Positions 1-13,261 of a stretch of 64,000 nucleotides of DNA are shown here, in pieces. The first letter of the stretch is position 1; each line of letters opens with the position of its first letter. The notes beneath the pieces were generated by a model. The model had not been told where the DNA came from and did not search any database. It saw only the letters and a list, made by a program, of their open reading frames with translations. The position numbers and the translations under genes are program-made. The stretch is from Glutinoglossum americanum. Taxonomy: Eukaryota > Ascomycota > Geoglossomycetes > Geoglossales > Geoglossaceae. The stretch spans positions 124,001 to 188,000 of the forward strand of contig JAGHQL010000016.1 of the NCBI GenBank assembly GCA_020080175.1, written 5' to 3'.

Positions 1-986
1 CCGCCACCCGCCTGAGTTGACGGAAGAATTTACTCAGACGATGGTCGTTGTGATGAGCATGATGAGTGTGGTGACCGTGAGGTTTGCCAGAATGGCTGGC
101 AGAATGACCTTTGGCATGTCCACCCTTAGCCTTGCCAGCCTTAGAGTGGCCAGGGCGGAACTTATGACAGCCCTTAAGAGACGCTTTTACGCCAGAAAGC
201 TTGTCGCCGAGGATGGCTTTCCATTTGCACAAAATAGGTAAGGTCATGCATTCCTTCTCTTCGCCCGCCTTCTCTTGCTCACTTGGACTTGGGTAGAGGT
301 GGCTGTGACTCGGCTCCGACTTGTCCAGGGAGACAATATATAGCGAATTCTCAGGGGATTTGAGTAGTGTCATCTCCACGGTATCAAGACCGGTGACCGG
401 CTTCCCTTCGATCCCAAGGATTCTTACTTTGAACAACAAGATTTCAAAATTGCCTTGTGCTGGTATAGGTCTCTTTGGACGGACAGTGAGTTCATAGCTG
501 AGGCGGAGGCGAACAAATGGCATGATACCCTCCTCCATGGAAGCTGCAGTTATGGTGCTGAGGGCAGTAAGCGAAACAGACGAGGGAAGTTGAAGAGCCG
601 AGAGAGGCGGCGGGACCATGTGGATTGGATAGAGTTGGGCTCCATTAAGGGTTAACACCTCCGGATTTGTGCGCTCAACAGTAAAGTTTAAGAACTAAGA
701 GGCTGTCGTTCAGCACAAATTTAGTAGCATAAACTATAGGACACTGTACCAAAGAGTTTTCCACATTCTCATCCCAGTGATAGCCATTGCCTGACCTATC
801 GCTCTCTGCAAAAAGACATCCAGGACAGTCAAGCTTCAGAAGGCGGGTGTTGACAACAGTATCCACCGTGTCTAACGTCTCTGCATCCCCCTGAGCCGAT
901 GGTGGGAGAAGGAAACCTCGGGCGGTCAACGCCAGTGAGGAGAAGAGAATCAAGGAACGAAAGAACATTGTTAGAAGGGCTTGCAT
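1..986 (-). CDS. Secreted DUF7728-type protein, C-terminus cut by window edge
   Basis: Minus-strand gene read from an ATG at 986 with exons 986-750 and 694-1. The 55-nt intron (749-695) joins the reading as ENSL|FLNFTVE. The N-terminus has a hydrophobic signal peptide (MFFRSLILFSSLALTARG). It is followed by a LDCPGC motif and the LTLNGAQLYPI segment that I associate with a fungus-specific secreted family (DUF7728, function unknown). The C-terminal part visible here is Cys-poor, Lys/Gly-rich and then His-rich (GHHTHHAHHNDH), as is common in that family. The end of the protein lies left of the window. The family call is from memory of the motif pattern. The gene structure is well supported by the open frame on both sides of the intron. 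Confidence 0.7.
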
Positions 987-1498
987 CGATAGATGTCGTC
1001 AGGGGGATAGATAAATGAGAGGTGGTTGAACACTTAAACTCAGGTGGGCGAACTCTGCTGATGTTGCTTCAGAGGCTCGAAGCTGACGTATGCCTATTCA
1101 AGTCACGTGAACCGTTTAGCAAATTTAAGATTCATGCGAGCTTCGCGAACTTTTGTACTTGAGGATGAATGACCCATTTCAATCAACCGTTCGGTATAGC
1201 TCAAAAATATCGATTGGATGGCCCATTGGCTCTGTAGACTATTATAACAAATGATTAAGACCGAAGGCGCCAGAAAAATGGCTCAAGACACCGATGCCAT
1301 GCAGCCAGTAGTAGTATGGGAACTTTTAACTTTTTGAGAACCACAAACCCGATCCACTTCGAAAGCATTAACAAGCCTTAAGCTCTGAGAATGCCTACTC
1401 AAGTAGCACTGTGGGATGCAAAAGAAAGGAGGCAACATGTAATTAGAGCACTTCAGGGCGCGACGAGGGGCAACCTTGAAGGGGTGAAGCTTCCGAGT
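987..1498. other. Intergenic, 512 bp
   Basis: Upstream region of the DUF7728-type gene and 3' flank of the next minus-strand gene. No coding exon, tRNA or repeat was recognised. Confidence 0.6.
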
Positions 1499-3370
1499 TC
1501 ATGATGAGCTCTTTCGGTTTTTTTGCTTTTCTTGGGCCTTAGCAGCCCTATCCCTCTCCAGCAAAAAAGTAAGCTGGCTTTTGGTACGGGGAAGTGGGGC
1601 AAGGGGCCCGCCATTATCCTCCAGCAACTGATGCTGGGGAAATCCTTCAGTCTTTAATGGCACCACGCCATCCACCACGAACATTTTTTTCCCCTTTGTT
1701 AACACTTTTGTGGTGGAATTTTCACCCGACTCTATTGTAGCAGTCGCTTCCATTGAGCTTTGAGCGAGTGTAGGACCTGTTTTGGAGGTTGAAGGGTGCC
1801 TCAATAAGAAGGCAAACCTCTCTTGACGTTTTTTGTCCACGAATTTGGACCGGAAGTCCCGCTCAACGAGCCAGTCAATCCTTGGGTCTTCGCCGTCAAC
1901 ACTCGTTGCCAGATTGGGCTTCCCACCACCCAAGTTACCGTGCTCAGCACTAACTGGAACTCTCAGTTTCTGCTCGTTCCGAACACGGCGAGGAGTGTCA
2001 ACCGACTGGGGTTGTATGCGGCCATTTTTTGGATCCACTCCAATTTTATCACCTAAGGGTGGAAGGTGTGAACCCCTAGTCCTCGACTCTATAATACTAA
2101 ATTAGCTCACAATGATATCCTATTCGAACGAATTCCTTGCCGATTCACGGGGAGATGCGCATGAAGCAGGGGTCTTGCCACATGGCTAAACGTTGGCATG
2201 ACGTAGAAGAGCCATGACTAGTTGACAAAGTACCTACCAGGAATAAAAGTAGTTTGGGTCGCAGTGAGTTCCCTAGAACCAGTTCCGCGTCCGTTTTGGC
2301 CGGAGGGCGGGATGAGTGGGAGAGTTAAAGAGGAAGCTTGATTTGCAACGGATGATTGCGACAACTTGCGTTTGGCCAACGTTGGTTTTCGCCGAGTACT
2401 GGCAGCAGTGCTCGCAACAAATGATGTCCTCTTTCGTTTGAGACCACCTGTAGGGTCCTTTCGTGATTTTGGTGGGGTAGGTGGTCGTAATACAGTATCA
2501 ACTGCAGAGCAAATAGAAGAGCCACTTTCCTCTTGGACGGCTAGCGTGGCTGCTTGGGTAGAGCTATCCATGGTGTTTCCGCGAGGCCTCTTTAGTATGG
2601 GAGGTGGAAGGACGGCCTTCGGTCTCTCTATTGAAGGTGACGGAGGCTGATGTTCAGGTGGTGTCGATAGCGCTTCTCGTGATGCCTGGGAACCAAGTGG
2701 GCTATAAGATTGAACTAAATGTGGGGGTGGATTTTTCTGTAGAGGTGAGAGCAAGCGCGACGAAGGAGTGAGAGGATCTCGGGCCTCACGCACGGATCGG
2801 ACCTCTGACAGCCCTCTTGGAGAGTGAGGAGATTTTACGAGCGTATTTTGTTTGGAGGTCTGCGCTCCAGAAATGAGTATGAAAAGCTTTGCTACCGTGG
2901 AGCCCTTGATGTTGCCCCGTATCTGGTCATTGCTCCAGATCCTCCAGAAGAGATTCTCCAACCGTAACCCGACGTCATTTTGAAGCACATTTTTATTTGT
3001 GGTATATACTATCATAAATAAGTCAGCTAACTTGAGCAGGAAGATGGCAGACAGACGATAAACCCACCCCTCCAAAGTTGAAATATTTCTTCCACGTCAA
3101 CAGTGCCAATTCGTTCTATATCTCCCGGTATAGATTCACTGTTCGTCACAAAGCCTTTCGGAAGGTTTGTCGTCATATCAATCCACAAATTAAGTGATGA
3201 TTTCGAAGAACAATCAAGCAGGTAAGCAGACAAAGCTGCCTCCTGGAACCGCTCAACAGACGTGGCTCTGATACCCTCTGCGCTGGCTGAATGAAACGCA
3301 AAATTGGGTCAATGGTCGCTTTGTGCGTAAGAATGACCAAAGGTTTTCCACCGTGTGAAATCTCCACCAT
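1499..3370 (-). CDS. Protein with GATA_AreA-like (PF08550-type) motif
   Basis: Minus-strand gene with proposed exons 3370-3352, 3286-3068, 3008-2238 and 2052-1499 (520 aa). The introns are 65, 59 and 185 nt. The second junction reads ...FQLWR|VYTTNKN, and the conserved core that follows is RLENLFWRIWSN. I recognise this as the fungal motif annotated as a nitrogen regulatory AreA GATA-like domain, although no GATA zinc finger is present. The rest is Ser/Pro-rich and low complexity, with basic clus­ters (KRKR, RRK) that could serve nuclear import. The first 19-nt exon is the least certain part; an internal ATG near 3179 is the alternative start. A role in transcriptional or nutrient control is only inferred from the domain name. 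Confidence 0.65.
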
Positions 3371-4751
3371 GGGTGGCTGGCTCAGTCGAAAGTAAAAGCT
3401 CCTGCAATGGTGCTATTAAGTCTCGTCCGAGGATCGCGCCTCGATCTGAGAGAAAAATAGAAATGACCAGCTCGACTTGGTACTAAGGAGCGTACTAGCG
3501 AGCGTAGGTATTCTCTCCTGGAATCCAACTAGAGTAACTTCCAGTGCGACTCGTATCCTGGGTGTTAGAAGCTGGAATGGACCTCGAGATAGTTCGAAAT
3601 GCGGTGGTTCCTGCTTCAACCTTTGCCAAGCCGCACAGATCCCAAGCTAAATCTTAGCCTGAGCGTAGTGCACTTCTTGTTCTTTGGGAGAGTTGTATAG
3701 CCGGCGGCTTGCATATGCTTATGTAGTAGAGTCTATCGACAGAGCTCCGGCTAAGTATCGGCCCTCACAGGCAAATCTCTAGTGGCTCAAGTTACACCTT
3801 TGTCGTAGTCTCTACGTTAGTGAACTGGCTTGCTTGTAACGGGATTCGTGAGCGGAAGTGGCGGTGACGCGCATCGACTCTCAGTTTCGTCGGCTGAGTG
3901 GAAGCCGGGCAATGAGGCAACTGGCGTGCCTCCGCGCCAACACAGCTTGAGAGCCGCGGTACGATGGGGGCGACGAAGGAAGCGACTGTGGGGACGGCAG
4001 TTTTCCGATCAGACAAGCGCTAGCGCAGGTTGTTGAAGATATAGAGCGTGCACTAGCAAGGTGCTATTGAGAAACATGACTGGGAGTCGAGCCTCAAGAC
4101 TCCTTTCAGTGCGATTATAAAGGTTTAGCAACTGAATGTATGGAGTAAGGAGTCTCTTTTGGGAAGACCAAGAGGCAATTTTAGGTGGGATTCTTACCTC
4201 CAGGGCAGGCCCCGGGCCAAGGTGCACGTGGGACGTCTCTACCAATAATCACGACATCGGGTGACATATAATGAACCAATGTCGGGCAGCCAGCTCGTCG
4301 ATGTTTCGAAAGGAGTACTGTATCCGGAATAGGGTACACAGACCAATTTCACATTCCCGTTTCAACGCCATACGATCTGAGGGCGGAAAACCCCCACGAA
4401 TGTTCTTAATTGTGGAGAAAAACAGGTGGTTGCACTATTGAATGCAGACAGATGACCTCCTTACACGTTGAAACCGCCAATTCCCTGCGATTACATGGAG
4501 GTCACGAATGCACACATGACTGTGCGCATATGCGGGCCGCGTCGGATGCAGCATATTGAGGCTGAATCCGAGAGCCAAATGACGCCCTCAAGCTCTGCCG
4601 AACAACTTGTTGATTCCTCGAGCGAGCACTATGTAAAGAAATGCTAGAAAACTATAATAACTAGACTTTTCCACGTGAATTATTAGGGCGAATAAACATG
4701 GGGGAGCCTTGAGTTAAGTAAATGAGTAACCTTAAGCAATTGTAATTTAAC
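3371..4751. other. Intergenic, 1.4 kb
   Basis: Only short unconvincing frames occur on either strand. No family motif, splice-consistent exon chain or repeat was recognised between the AreA-like gene and the tRNA. Confidence 0.5.
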
Positions 4752-4833
4752 GCATCAATGGTCTAATGGTTAGGATTCGACCCTTCCACTATAGTGCTAG
4801 GTTGAGGTCCGCGTTCGATTCGCGGTTGATGCA
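4752..4833 (+). tRNA. tRNA-Gly(UCC) with a 10-nt intron
   Basis: The acceptor arm pairs GCATCAA with TTGATGC. The A box is TGGTCTAATGG, and the T arm is CCGCG-TTCGATT-CGCGG. The anticodon stem is CGACC (4778-4782) with GGTTG (4800-4804). The 17-nt loop between them is explained by a 7-nt loop plus an intron of 10 nt, placed canonically after position 37 at about 4789-4798. Position 33 is T4784, so the anticodon is TCC (4785-4787), reading GGA/GGG glycine codons. The discriminator is A4833. A run of eight T follows as Pol III terminator. The exact intron boundary could shift by one base. Confidence 0.9.
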
Positions 4834-4841
4834 AATATTGA

Positions 4842-4849
4842 TTTTTTTT
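4842..4849 (+). terminator. RNA polymerase III terminator of tRNA-Gly
   Basis: Eight consecutive T residues start nine bases after the tRNA end, the usual Pol III stop signal. Confidence 0.8.
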
Positions 4850-4932
4850 CTTCCCTTCACGTATCCCGATGAGTCAGCAAAACTAACAGAAATTTCTGTC
4901 CTTTGAACTCTCTAATTTCTAATGCCATCAAC

Positions 4933-6254
4933 ATGCCACCCAGAATAAACCCTACCTGGATACGATCCTCACCGTTAGCAAAGCGCTCTTCGCAATGCCT
5001 ATCAAACGCTCGGCCATTCTCGGGTTCCCCACATCATTGCACACGTTTACGAAGGTCAATGTTTAGATGGCTTAGAGGTCCTGGAGAAAATTTTCGAAGG
5101 CCTTTCCCAGGATCAACGAACTATCTCAGCGGCTATGATTCCCAGGGGCAGTTATGGAGATCACTGGAAAATGCCCCTTCGCGTTCGTTGGGTGAGGAGG
5201 CTTCAGACCCATCAGAGGAGAGTAACTTAGATAGCGAAGGGAATCCTCGACAAAGCAAGGCCGCGCCGGAAGACAAAGCTGATCTTAGACCTTTCCCGAT
5301 CAATAGCGGCTTTATTTCTCAACCCGTGTTGAGCGAGGAGCTCAGGGAGGAGATATATGACAGGGTCATAAGCGGAGGCAAATCCGTCAAGATTGTGAGC
5401 GCGGAGCTTGGCATTGACATGAATCGGGTTGGAGCAGTGGTCAGGTTAAAGGCAATTGAGAAGGACTGGGTCAAAAAGGTATGACAGGTCTCCTGTTCCG
5501 GTTGCCACACGCCATTTCACGTATCTACCTGATGAGTACATTTGAATCGATTAGTCTATAAGACTTTCTACATGGTTACAAATTAACACGCTTTGCGAGC
5601 CTCTCTGAATCTCCCCCTTAAGTACATCCTTGTGGTCATGAAGCCGTCTAGAAACTTTAGTCATACTTACTATCACTTACCACAAAACAGAATAAGCCAC
5701 TAGCAAAGCCGTACTCGAAGGCCGTTCTGGAAATGCTACCAACGACCCCATTGATGACATTCCCACTACGGCCGAAAATGCACGAGCCTATCAATGACCT
5801 TCCTGTGCACCCTGCAACAACACAACAAATATTTGAACCCACCTCCGAATCCCGATCCTTCACTCGTATTGACGCAAGCAAAGCATTTGATCCCGAACTC
5901 CTCCCAACTGACGAGAGGATACCACATCCCGAGCTCATCGAGCTTGAAAAGGAGCGACTCCTCGGAATACCCCAGGAAGAACGTATAGAGCGGCAAAGAG
6001 AACGAGCTAAGAGAGAGTCTGAAAAACGTGAGGCAAAAGACCGCAGGAGAAAGGAGATAGAAGAGGCCACACTGAAAAGAGTTCTGTCGGCAGAGAGTGG
6101 AGGTAATGGAGGGAGGTGGGAATGGAGATTTAGGGAAATCAGTGTACAAGATGCGGGGAAGGACGGGAGGGCTCCTGGCGGTGTGGGTTGGAGGTATGGC
6201 ATCCCTCACGAAGATAGGAAGAAGGGGCAGGTCAAAATTCCCACCAGGGTATAG
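4933..6254 (+). CDS. MRPS35: Mitochondrial small-subunit ribosomal protein mS45 (Bot1-domain)
   Basis: Two exons, 4933-5478 and 5691-6254, separated by a 212-nt intron (GTATGA...AACAG) with junction WVKK|NKPLAKPY; 369 aa. The N-terminus is rich in Arg/Ser and poor in acids, as expected for a mitochondrial presequence. The middle contains the Bot1 (eukaryotic mitochondrial regulator) core: LSEELREEIYDRV, then SAELGIDMNRVGAVVRLK. A charged helix follows, and the end includes GGVGWRYGIPHEDRKKGQ. The start is the first in-frame ATG. Homologues (yeast Mrps35, fission yeast Bot1) are fungal mitoribosome small-subunit components needed for respiration. The assignment rests on the conserved central motif. 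Confidence 0.9.
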
Positions 6255-8579
6255 GAGGACGCATGGTTTTTGTCCTGATGTAAACTATACTCGGCAAGTT
6301 CGTGTAGGATAGGTTTAGATGGTATTAGATCACAACATAATCGTGAAAGCCTAGTCCAAAAGTCTTCTACCCAGGAGATGTAACCCCCGATTCTACGACG
6401 CCACACATTGAAGAAATCAAGCCTAAGTAGTCCGGATGGAGATATTCGATGTCAGCCCAGTCTCGGGTTTGCAAGGAGCACCACCTGAGGAGATTGGAGG
6501 TGACTCAGTGACTACTATGATGATGAAAGCAGCTATTTGTAGATTTGGATTAAGCATTGAGACGGGCAGGGGAAAGCACCAGGCACGTCTTGCTATGCAG
6601 ATCGGCTGTTGGAAAAAGGGTAATCGTTTTGCCCCCGCTTCCTAGATCAAGCCGTTTCCGTTCAACTACTCCAAGGGCGCACAAGCAACAAAACGTCAAT
6701 AACGTCTAGCACGACTAGGTAGTTAACGGCCATCTCTTCATTTTATCATATTACACGTAAAATCTACTCTCAGTTATTTCTGAGACCATATGGAATAAGA
6801 TGCCTCCCCAAAAACATATTCCGGTGGTAAGTTCCATTCCCATTGGTGGCAAGCAGCTGTCACTGACGGAGGAATTTCGGTTTGCCGACAGGCTGCGAAT
6901 GTTTTGGGGGTAATCCCCACACGGCCACACTCAACGAGATCAATAGAAGTGCTGATGGACATGTACCTAGACAATTGGGACGGGTCCGTGTGATTGCCCA
7001 ACTTCACGCCCCTTTTAATGCTAACAGTCCGTAGTGTGCGCCTTAACCCTGCATGGACTCTCTAGCAAGCAGAGATCGCTAATTTCTATTATTTTTGTTA
7101 ATTTTCGCTGCTGGGGCGTGTAGTCTGTGGTGCATACAAGTGCGTCAAAGACTTTGGGGTACTGCGAAAATACGGCTAATACTAGGCAGTTGGTGCCTCA
7201 GTGTGTTCCACTTGCCAAAACCCAGGACATGACCTAACAGCTAGCAAGGGTCTGGTACAGTTACCAGCAGAAGAATACAGATGGACTCCCTGGTCTCATG
7301 ATGTTTTTATGGGCAATGAGTATGTTTATGTACATTGAAATTAGTAAAGGTTGCTGATGAGATAGTATAGGCGGGGTTGTGTTTGGTTAGTACTATATAT
7401 GTGACGCTAATGCCAACTTTGTTGATTACTGATTGACATCTTTGTAGGCGTTTATGCTGTCGTTCAAGTCTAGTTGTCCTACACGTGAGTAGCATGTTTA
7501 AAGAGCTAATAGGACCCTTAGAATTTCAACATACCACTCCAAATACAACCACAGATATTTTGCGCTCTGGCTCTGGTGAGTTGGGCGCAGATACTAGTGT
7601 ATAGCAGGTGGGTTGATAGCTGCCTCTTTAACTGAAGGTGAGCTGATCAGCCACCAGCCACTGGGGATCGTGGAAAGCTGCCACCCTCGCCGTGGGCATT
7701 GGAGTGGCATCTGCTGGAGCTGAGGTCGCACTCATATTAACCCTAAGAGTGAGGCACTGAAGACCGGGAACACTAGAACTCCTTGACTTGTTCTAACTAA
7801 CCAAGGAGCCATATGATCGCGGCATCGGGTACCCTATGACAATTATTGGTGTTCTCGCGGCGGTGCTGCTTGCAACCGGCTTGATACCGCCATATTTTGA
7901 GATAGTAAAGAGGGGGGGAAGAGTTGTGGGAATAAGTAGGTTTGCAAATGCCCTATGAGAGAGAGTTTGACTGAGCATGTTGGCAGATTTTGCATTTTTG
8001 ACTATAGATTGGATGGGAGCATTATTTTCTCTATTAGCCATCGGCAAGGCTATTCCGTGACCCTTTAAACGAAGTATTGCTAACTCCGAATGTAGTTGTT
8101 CAAGATACATTCGATGTCCTTGGTGGTGTCCTCTATATGGTCTGGTAGGATGACTTCTCAAATTTGGATTGCACGTACATGTACTGAAATACAGCGACGA
8201 TTCAGTCTGCTCCTAGAAGCTGGTATATTTCTGTCCCACTGGATATGGCTTTTTCGGACATATTTAACAAGAAGAAAACCCGACGTCGCAGGGGTGGGGT
8301 TCGATCAACCTGGTCGGGAAGGCGGGGACGGCGAACGGCAATACCATGATGTGGGTTTAGCGGGCACAGATATTGAATTAGGGAAGACATAGCAATACAC
8401 TCTCGTGTAGACCTCACTTGGGAGATGCCGACCAGACTAGCAAACCACGAACTCCATTGTTTATGCAACGCAATCTATCGCGAGTAGAACCCCTGAATCG
8501 TCTCCAGAACAAAGACAAGAACATTCACAAAGATTTATAGAGAAATCTAGGTAATTTTGATAACTGCCTCACCCGGCCA
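6255..8579. other. Gene-poor stretch, 2.3 kb
   Basis: No recognisable exon chain. The longest open frame (7793-8161, minus) has no known motif and no plausible splice partners. No transposase or reverse-transcriptase motif was found. The stretch lies between two 3' ends (mS45 forward and MET2 reverse), which is unusually long for a convergent spacer in this window, so a decayed or non-coding gene remains possible. Confidence 0.4.
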
Positions 8580-10303
<1,724 letters not shown>

Positions 10304-10628
10304 CAGACGTTGGGAACATAGACCTTACCATATTGGCCTTCTGCCACACTTGCGCTATTCGTGCTACCCTCTTCTCCCATATTGGTGGTGCGAAATAAAC
10401 CGCTTTCATATTGAGTTCCGGATGGTAAATAAATGTTTAGACGACCTATCCAAACGTAATCGCACGTGAGTGAGGTTTCTCATGCCAAGCCCCTTTGATC
10501 CGACGCGTTTCTATAAAAAGCGACTCCTAACACCGGGCAGTGCCCTTAGATATCTCACAGATCTCGTATACAAAAGTAGACCTCCCTTCCATAGCATCTT
10601 CGTTAATCTAATATTACATAGAAGAGGT

Positions 10629-11798
10629 TCAAAGCTTTGCCTTCCTTGTGCCTTGGACTCCAGTAACTACCTCATCGGCGAGCAAGAAGTTGGGATACAC
10701 AAGCCCTACTCCAGACACAACCCCTTGCCTATGCCACCCACCTCCATCAACTAGAAATTTATCAGCAATGGATACATTACGAACACGGGATGGGTTGAGC
10801 TCACCAACCAGTATATCTCCATTAATGTAATTGCCTGCATCAGAGAATAGAAAAACAGTTGCGTCTGCAATCTCCTTGGCCCTTCCATATCTCCCCGATG
10901 GGATCTCCTTCTCTACTGCAGTTACATCCTCCTTTCGGATCAGCCGCTGCATGCCCTCGGTTTCCGTGATTGCACCAGGCGCAATCACATTCGATGTCAG
11001 TCCACGAGGACCGAGCTCGATAGCCATGGCGGCAGAGAGGGCATCAATACCGGCTTTGGCGGCTGAGACATGGGCTTGCAAGGGAAGACCAGTGTAGTGA
11101 ATGGTAGCGCTGATGAAAATAATTCGACCACCGGTGCCTGTCTTGGGTGCTAGAACAAGTTAGTTAGGACTGCAGGTCTAGTTCACCTAAGGGCTATTAG
11201 GGCTCACTAGTCTTGCCGTCGGTTTTGTATTTCGCAGCTGACCGGATAAGATGCGGTAGCGTTGCCTTGATGGTGTTATAGGAGCCTTGCACATCAATAT
11301 CGATGACCGATTTGAATCCGTTGGCAGACAATTGGGTGATAGGAGCTAGGAAATTTCCAGCTGCACCAGCTCTTTTCTCTTGTTAGGGATTGAGTGAGGA
11401 GGAGTTAGAATTGGGACTTACATGACAAAATCGACGCTCCCAAGCTCCTTGACACACCTGTCGACAGCCGCCTGCAAACTATCTAAACTTCTAACATCTA
11501 CCGCACCAATCCCCAACACCTTCGCATTTAGTCTTGCTGTCGCAATGTCCTTCGCAACCGCTTCGGTCTTCTCTACATTGCGCCCTATGATGCAGGCGTT
11601 GGCTCCTAAATGAACAAGTGCCCGTACTTGAGCGCTGCAGATGGTCCCGGCGCCGCCGGTGCAGAAGACTACTTTGTTATCTGTGCAAAGAAGCTATATA
11701 TTAGCTAGTAGTGGATATTGATCTAAAGGATAAATCGTCGCACCAAAGATACCATCCTTCCATACCTCACTGAGGTAATCGCATTTCATAGTAGGCAT
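10629..11798 (-). CDS. SPS19: Peroxisomal 2,4-dienoyl-CoA reductase (SDR family)
   Basis: Four exons, 11798-11744, 11680-11422, 11371-11208 and 11149-10629 (332 aa), with introns of 63, 50 and 58 nt. It is a short-chain dehydrogenase: the cofactor motif CTGGAGTI (glycine-rich TGxxxGI-like) follows the opening strand. The GAAGNFLAP segment and the substrate-binding region [15 protein letters not shown] are typical of peroxisomal dienoyl-CoA reductases. The protein ends in -AKL, a PTS1 peroxisome signal. It reduces 2,4-dienoyl-CoA with NADPH during beta-oxidation of unsaturated fatty acids. It is transcribed away from an enoyl-CoA hydratase/isomerase gene with which it shares a 570-bp promoter. 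Confidence 0.93.
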
Positions 11799-11874
11799 TG
11801 TTAGGTCTAACAGTTCGTCTATTCTACTTTGGTAGACGGAGAATTCAATGCTAAAGTTACGTAATCGTGAAATG

Positions 11875-11880
11875 CCGAGG
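11875..11880 (-). promoter_or_regulatory. CCTCGG (FarA/FarB-type) motif
   Basis: CCGAGG on the plus strand, 77 bp upstream of the SPS19 start. It matches the six-base core known for fungal fatty-acid regulators; binding is inferred. Confidence 0.5.
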
Positions 11881-12271
11881 TTGTGTTCTGTAGGAAACGC
11901 AGCCTAACCACAAATTATGGAGCTTGCTCCCAGGAAAATGCCTCCCCCTGGCTTTTTGGCTTTTCAGAGGGATTCGTGCTGGCTCTGGTGGGAATATTCC
12001 TTTTCGAAGTTTTGTAGCTCTTGGAACTGGAAGCCAGTAAACTTCCGAGAACAATATGCTGGTTACGTCATTCATCAGCCTTATGGAGTTTTTGCGCGAA
12101 CCACCGCAAAGCCACCTCTTCTGTTTATTAGCGTCTCAACGTGAGTAATGGCTCATATTTCTCAACAAGGATGCTGATGAAGGATGGATCTACCATTGGT
12201 CATCAAGTTTCATCTAATTCATTGGCCTTTTTTTAGTGAACGATGGTGCCGGCGGCTACCTTTATTTTGAG

Positions 12272-12277
12272 CCGAGG
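12272..12277 (+). promoter_or_regulatory. CCGAGG (FarA/FarB-type) motif
   Basis: Second copy, about 92 bp upstream of the isomerase start codon, in the same GCCGAGGT context as the first copy. Confidence 0.5.
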
Positions 12278-12368
12278 TAAAGTCGCGAACAGGTGCTAAA
12301 GCTAGCAGTGGGTCGTAGAGTGCAGTTCGGCGAGCCCTTAAAATTTTTCAACCCACAGATCCATAACA

Positions 12369-13261
12369 ATGGCGACTATATTTGCCATTCCAATCGAGCC
12401 ATCGGGGTCAATAACATGTACTACACCTCAGGAGAAGGTCTATCTCCTCACCTTTGTGTCTCCACCAGACAACAGATTGAAGACCAACTTCTGTAATTCG
12501 CTGCTTTTGGCACTCGACATTATTGAGCACAACCATCCGAGGGGGGTTGTGGTTACGACCAGTGGCATCCAAAAGTTTTACAGCAATGGCCTGGATTTAG
12601 AGCATGCGGCCAACACACCTGGCTATTGGGACCAGAGTCTCTATGCACTATGGAGACGCCTCTTAACGTGAGTCCCTGCACAAGCACGTCTGTCTACGTC
12701 TTCCAGAAGGCGGGTATCGGGAACGTTTTAGTTAATTTTGCTCATAGTTATCCTATGCCAACTGTTGCACTCATAAACGGCCATGCCTTTGCCGGCGGCC
12801 TCATGCTTGCCATGTTCCATGACTATCGAATCCAAAACCCCGTGAAGGGGTTCCTCTGCCTAAATGAATTGGAGTTTGGCGCCCCACTAAAGCCGCCTAT
12901 GGCTTCTATCTTTCGGGAGAAATTGCCCTACCCCGTAACATACAGGAGCATGGTGCTCGAGGCGAAAAGGTTCACTGCACAGGATGCGCTGAAAGAGGCC
13001 ATAATCGATGGGCTAGGTGGCCTAGATGAGGCGTTGCAGCTGATCAATAAGAGGAACCTAATCAGTAAGGGCAAGAGTGCTTCCTATAGAAGCCTGAAGC
13101 AGGAGATGTACAGAGAGACGATTGGGTATCTGGATAATTTCCATGATAGCGAGGAGAGGTCTGCGGACATCGATTATGAGGACAGCCGAAGGGCAGAGTC
13201 GGAACGGCAAAGAATCCGGGGGTGGGGGCGGATTTCTAGTGATAGTAAGGCAATGATTTAG
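12369..13261 (+). CDS. Enoyl-CoA hydratase/isomerase family protein
   Basis: Two exons, 12369-12667 and 12748-13261, joined as WRRLLT|YPMPTVALINGH (270 aa; intron 80 nt). Crotonase-fold features are present. The first oxyanion-loop region is GVVVTTSGIQKFYSNGLDL, and the second is VALINGHAFAGGLMLAMFHDYRI with its Gly-rich loop. ELEFGAPLKPPMASIF comes next. The family resembles fungal and plant delta3-delta2-enoyl-CoA isomerases, which shift cis-3 double bonds so that unsaturated acyl chains can be oxidised. Unlike its divergent partner it ends in -KAMI, with no PTS1, so a peroxisomal location is not shown by the C-terminus. Assignment to isomerase rather than hydratase rests on family resemblance and gene context. 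Confidence 0.85.

Larger units (their letters stand above)
11799..12368. promoter_or_regulatory. Shared divergent promoter of SPS19 and isomerase genes
   Basis: 570 bp between the two opposite start codons. It holds two copies of CCGAGG, one near each gene. CCTCGG/CCGAGG is the core reported for the fatty-acid-responsive Zn2Cys6 regulators FarA/FarB in Aspergillus. The two genes act in the same auxiliary branch of beta-oxidation, so joint fatty-acid induction is a reasonable inference. Confidence 0.6.

Noticed and set aside
686-750. Apparent +1 frameshift with a CTT-AAA-C slippery-like heptamer in the DUF7728-type gene
   Set aside because: A normal 55-nt intron (749-695, GTACAG...CTTAG) explains the change of frame and restores the family sequence ENSLFLNFTVE.
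7793-8161. 122-codon minus-strand frame as a gene
   Set aside because: No motif, no splice partners and no codon-use or compositional support.
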